Assembly (NCBI GenBank): GCA_903887485.1
Contig: CAISPV010000034.1
Coordinates: forward strand, 1-43,794
Origin: an uncultured Desulfobulbaceae bacterium
GTDB taxonomy: Bacteria > Desulfobacterota > Desulfobulbia > Desulfobulbales > Desulfocapsaceae
Direction: 5' to 3'
DNA length: 43,794 nucleotides
Shown: in pieces, positions 43,716 through 43,794 of the stretch
How positions within the stretch are numbered: position 1 is the first letter of the stretch
Layout of the letters: every line of letters begins with the position of its first letter
Made by a program: the position numbers and the translations under genes
Notes under the pieces: generated by a model
Databases searched by the model: none
Seen by the model: only the letters and a program-made list of their open reading frames with translations
Told to the model about the DNA's origin: nothing

Positions 43716-43794
43716 AAGCCCGGGGTAATAACAAGGAAATATCTTTTTCAAAGGATTCTGTCAGAAGTGCTATCGAATGATATGCACTTTTCTC
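43710..43794 (+). other. Start of cassette 4, cut by the window end
   Basis: After the R' of attC3 the next cassette begins with TTGAAC. Only 85 bases are visible and no gene start can be supported. Its attC should begin with GTTCAAC if it is intact. Confidence 0.6.

Noticed and set aside
1-43794. CRISPR array or rRNA operon
   Set aside because: No regularly spaced direct repeats and no rRNA-like stretch were seen anywhere in the window.

Overview
This window looks like chromosome from an anaerobic Gram-negative bacterium, most likely Desulfobacterota (a Desulfobulbales-like sulfate reducer or disproportionator). That placement is inferred from the mix of genes: a short EF-Ts, the rpsB-tsf-pyrH-frr-uppS-cdsA-dxr-rseP housekeeping cluster, lipid A and LPS export genes, and ATP-dependent reductive activases (BcrAD/HgdC-type and RACo-type). 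No rRNA or marker search was possible. The leftmost 2 kb and rightmost 2.5 kb are clearly more AT-rich than the middle. || Layout: (1) 1-1000, remnant of an IS4-type transposase. (2) 1012-1824, a YkgJ-type cysteine-cluster protein. (3) 2159-15388, a long same-strand run: translation (rpsB, tsf, frr, proS, tsaB), UMP kinase, isoprenoid and membrane lipid synthesis (uppS, cdsA, dxr, ispG), the site-2 protease rseP, a RelA/SpoT homologue with a damaged hydrolase site, and a zinc-ribbon/Smr protein. (4) 15532-16548, an exported FKBP prolyl isomerase and a tiny Lys/Cys-rich protein, closed by a strong bidirectional terminator. (5) 16730-26919, minus strand: a complete L-Ara4N lipid A modification operon led by its own two-component system (regulator, sensor kinase, arnT, arnB, arnC, arnA, arnD, then an AEC-family permease). 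uppP, which recycles the undecaprenyl carrier, is divergent from it. (6) 28182-34255: an MtfA-like peptidase, an exported START-like protein with a phospholipase D family protein, and an operon of lptG, an unrecognised Cys-containing protein and a small BcrAD/BadFG/HgdC-type Fe-S ATPase. (7) 34400-39847: a RACo-like ATPase lacking the ferredoxin domain, a DHH phosphoesterase and two tandem GlgC-type genes. (8) 39944-43794: tRNA-Arg(CCU), a 164-bp MITE-like element, a wrecked integron-integrase gene, a candidate attI with outward promoter, and a chromosomal integron array with three attC sites, three complete cassettes and the start of a fourth. || The most unusual part is the integron array. 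Each attC begins with a 7-base box complementary to the first bases of its own cassette, so cassette boundaries can be placed to the base. The third cassette carries two genes whose products share a VQIGDxN motif embedded in an Asn-rich beta segment, very like the RHIM amyloid-signalling motif. One product ends in a Gly-rich hydrophobic tail, the other starts with a small helical domain. That pair is the best candidate here for an undescribed two-component amyloid-signalling, possibly defence, system. || The arn genes fit one programme: the sensor/regulator pair controls synthesis (ArnA, ArnB), attachment to undecaprenyl phosphate (ArnC), deformylation (ArnD) and transfer to lipid A (ArnT). 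UppP and UppS affect the same carrier pool. No ArnE/ArnF flippase or UDP-glucose dehydrogenase gene is in the window.
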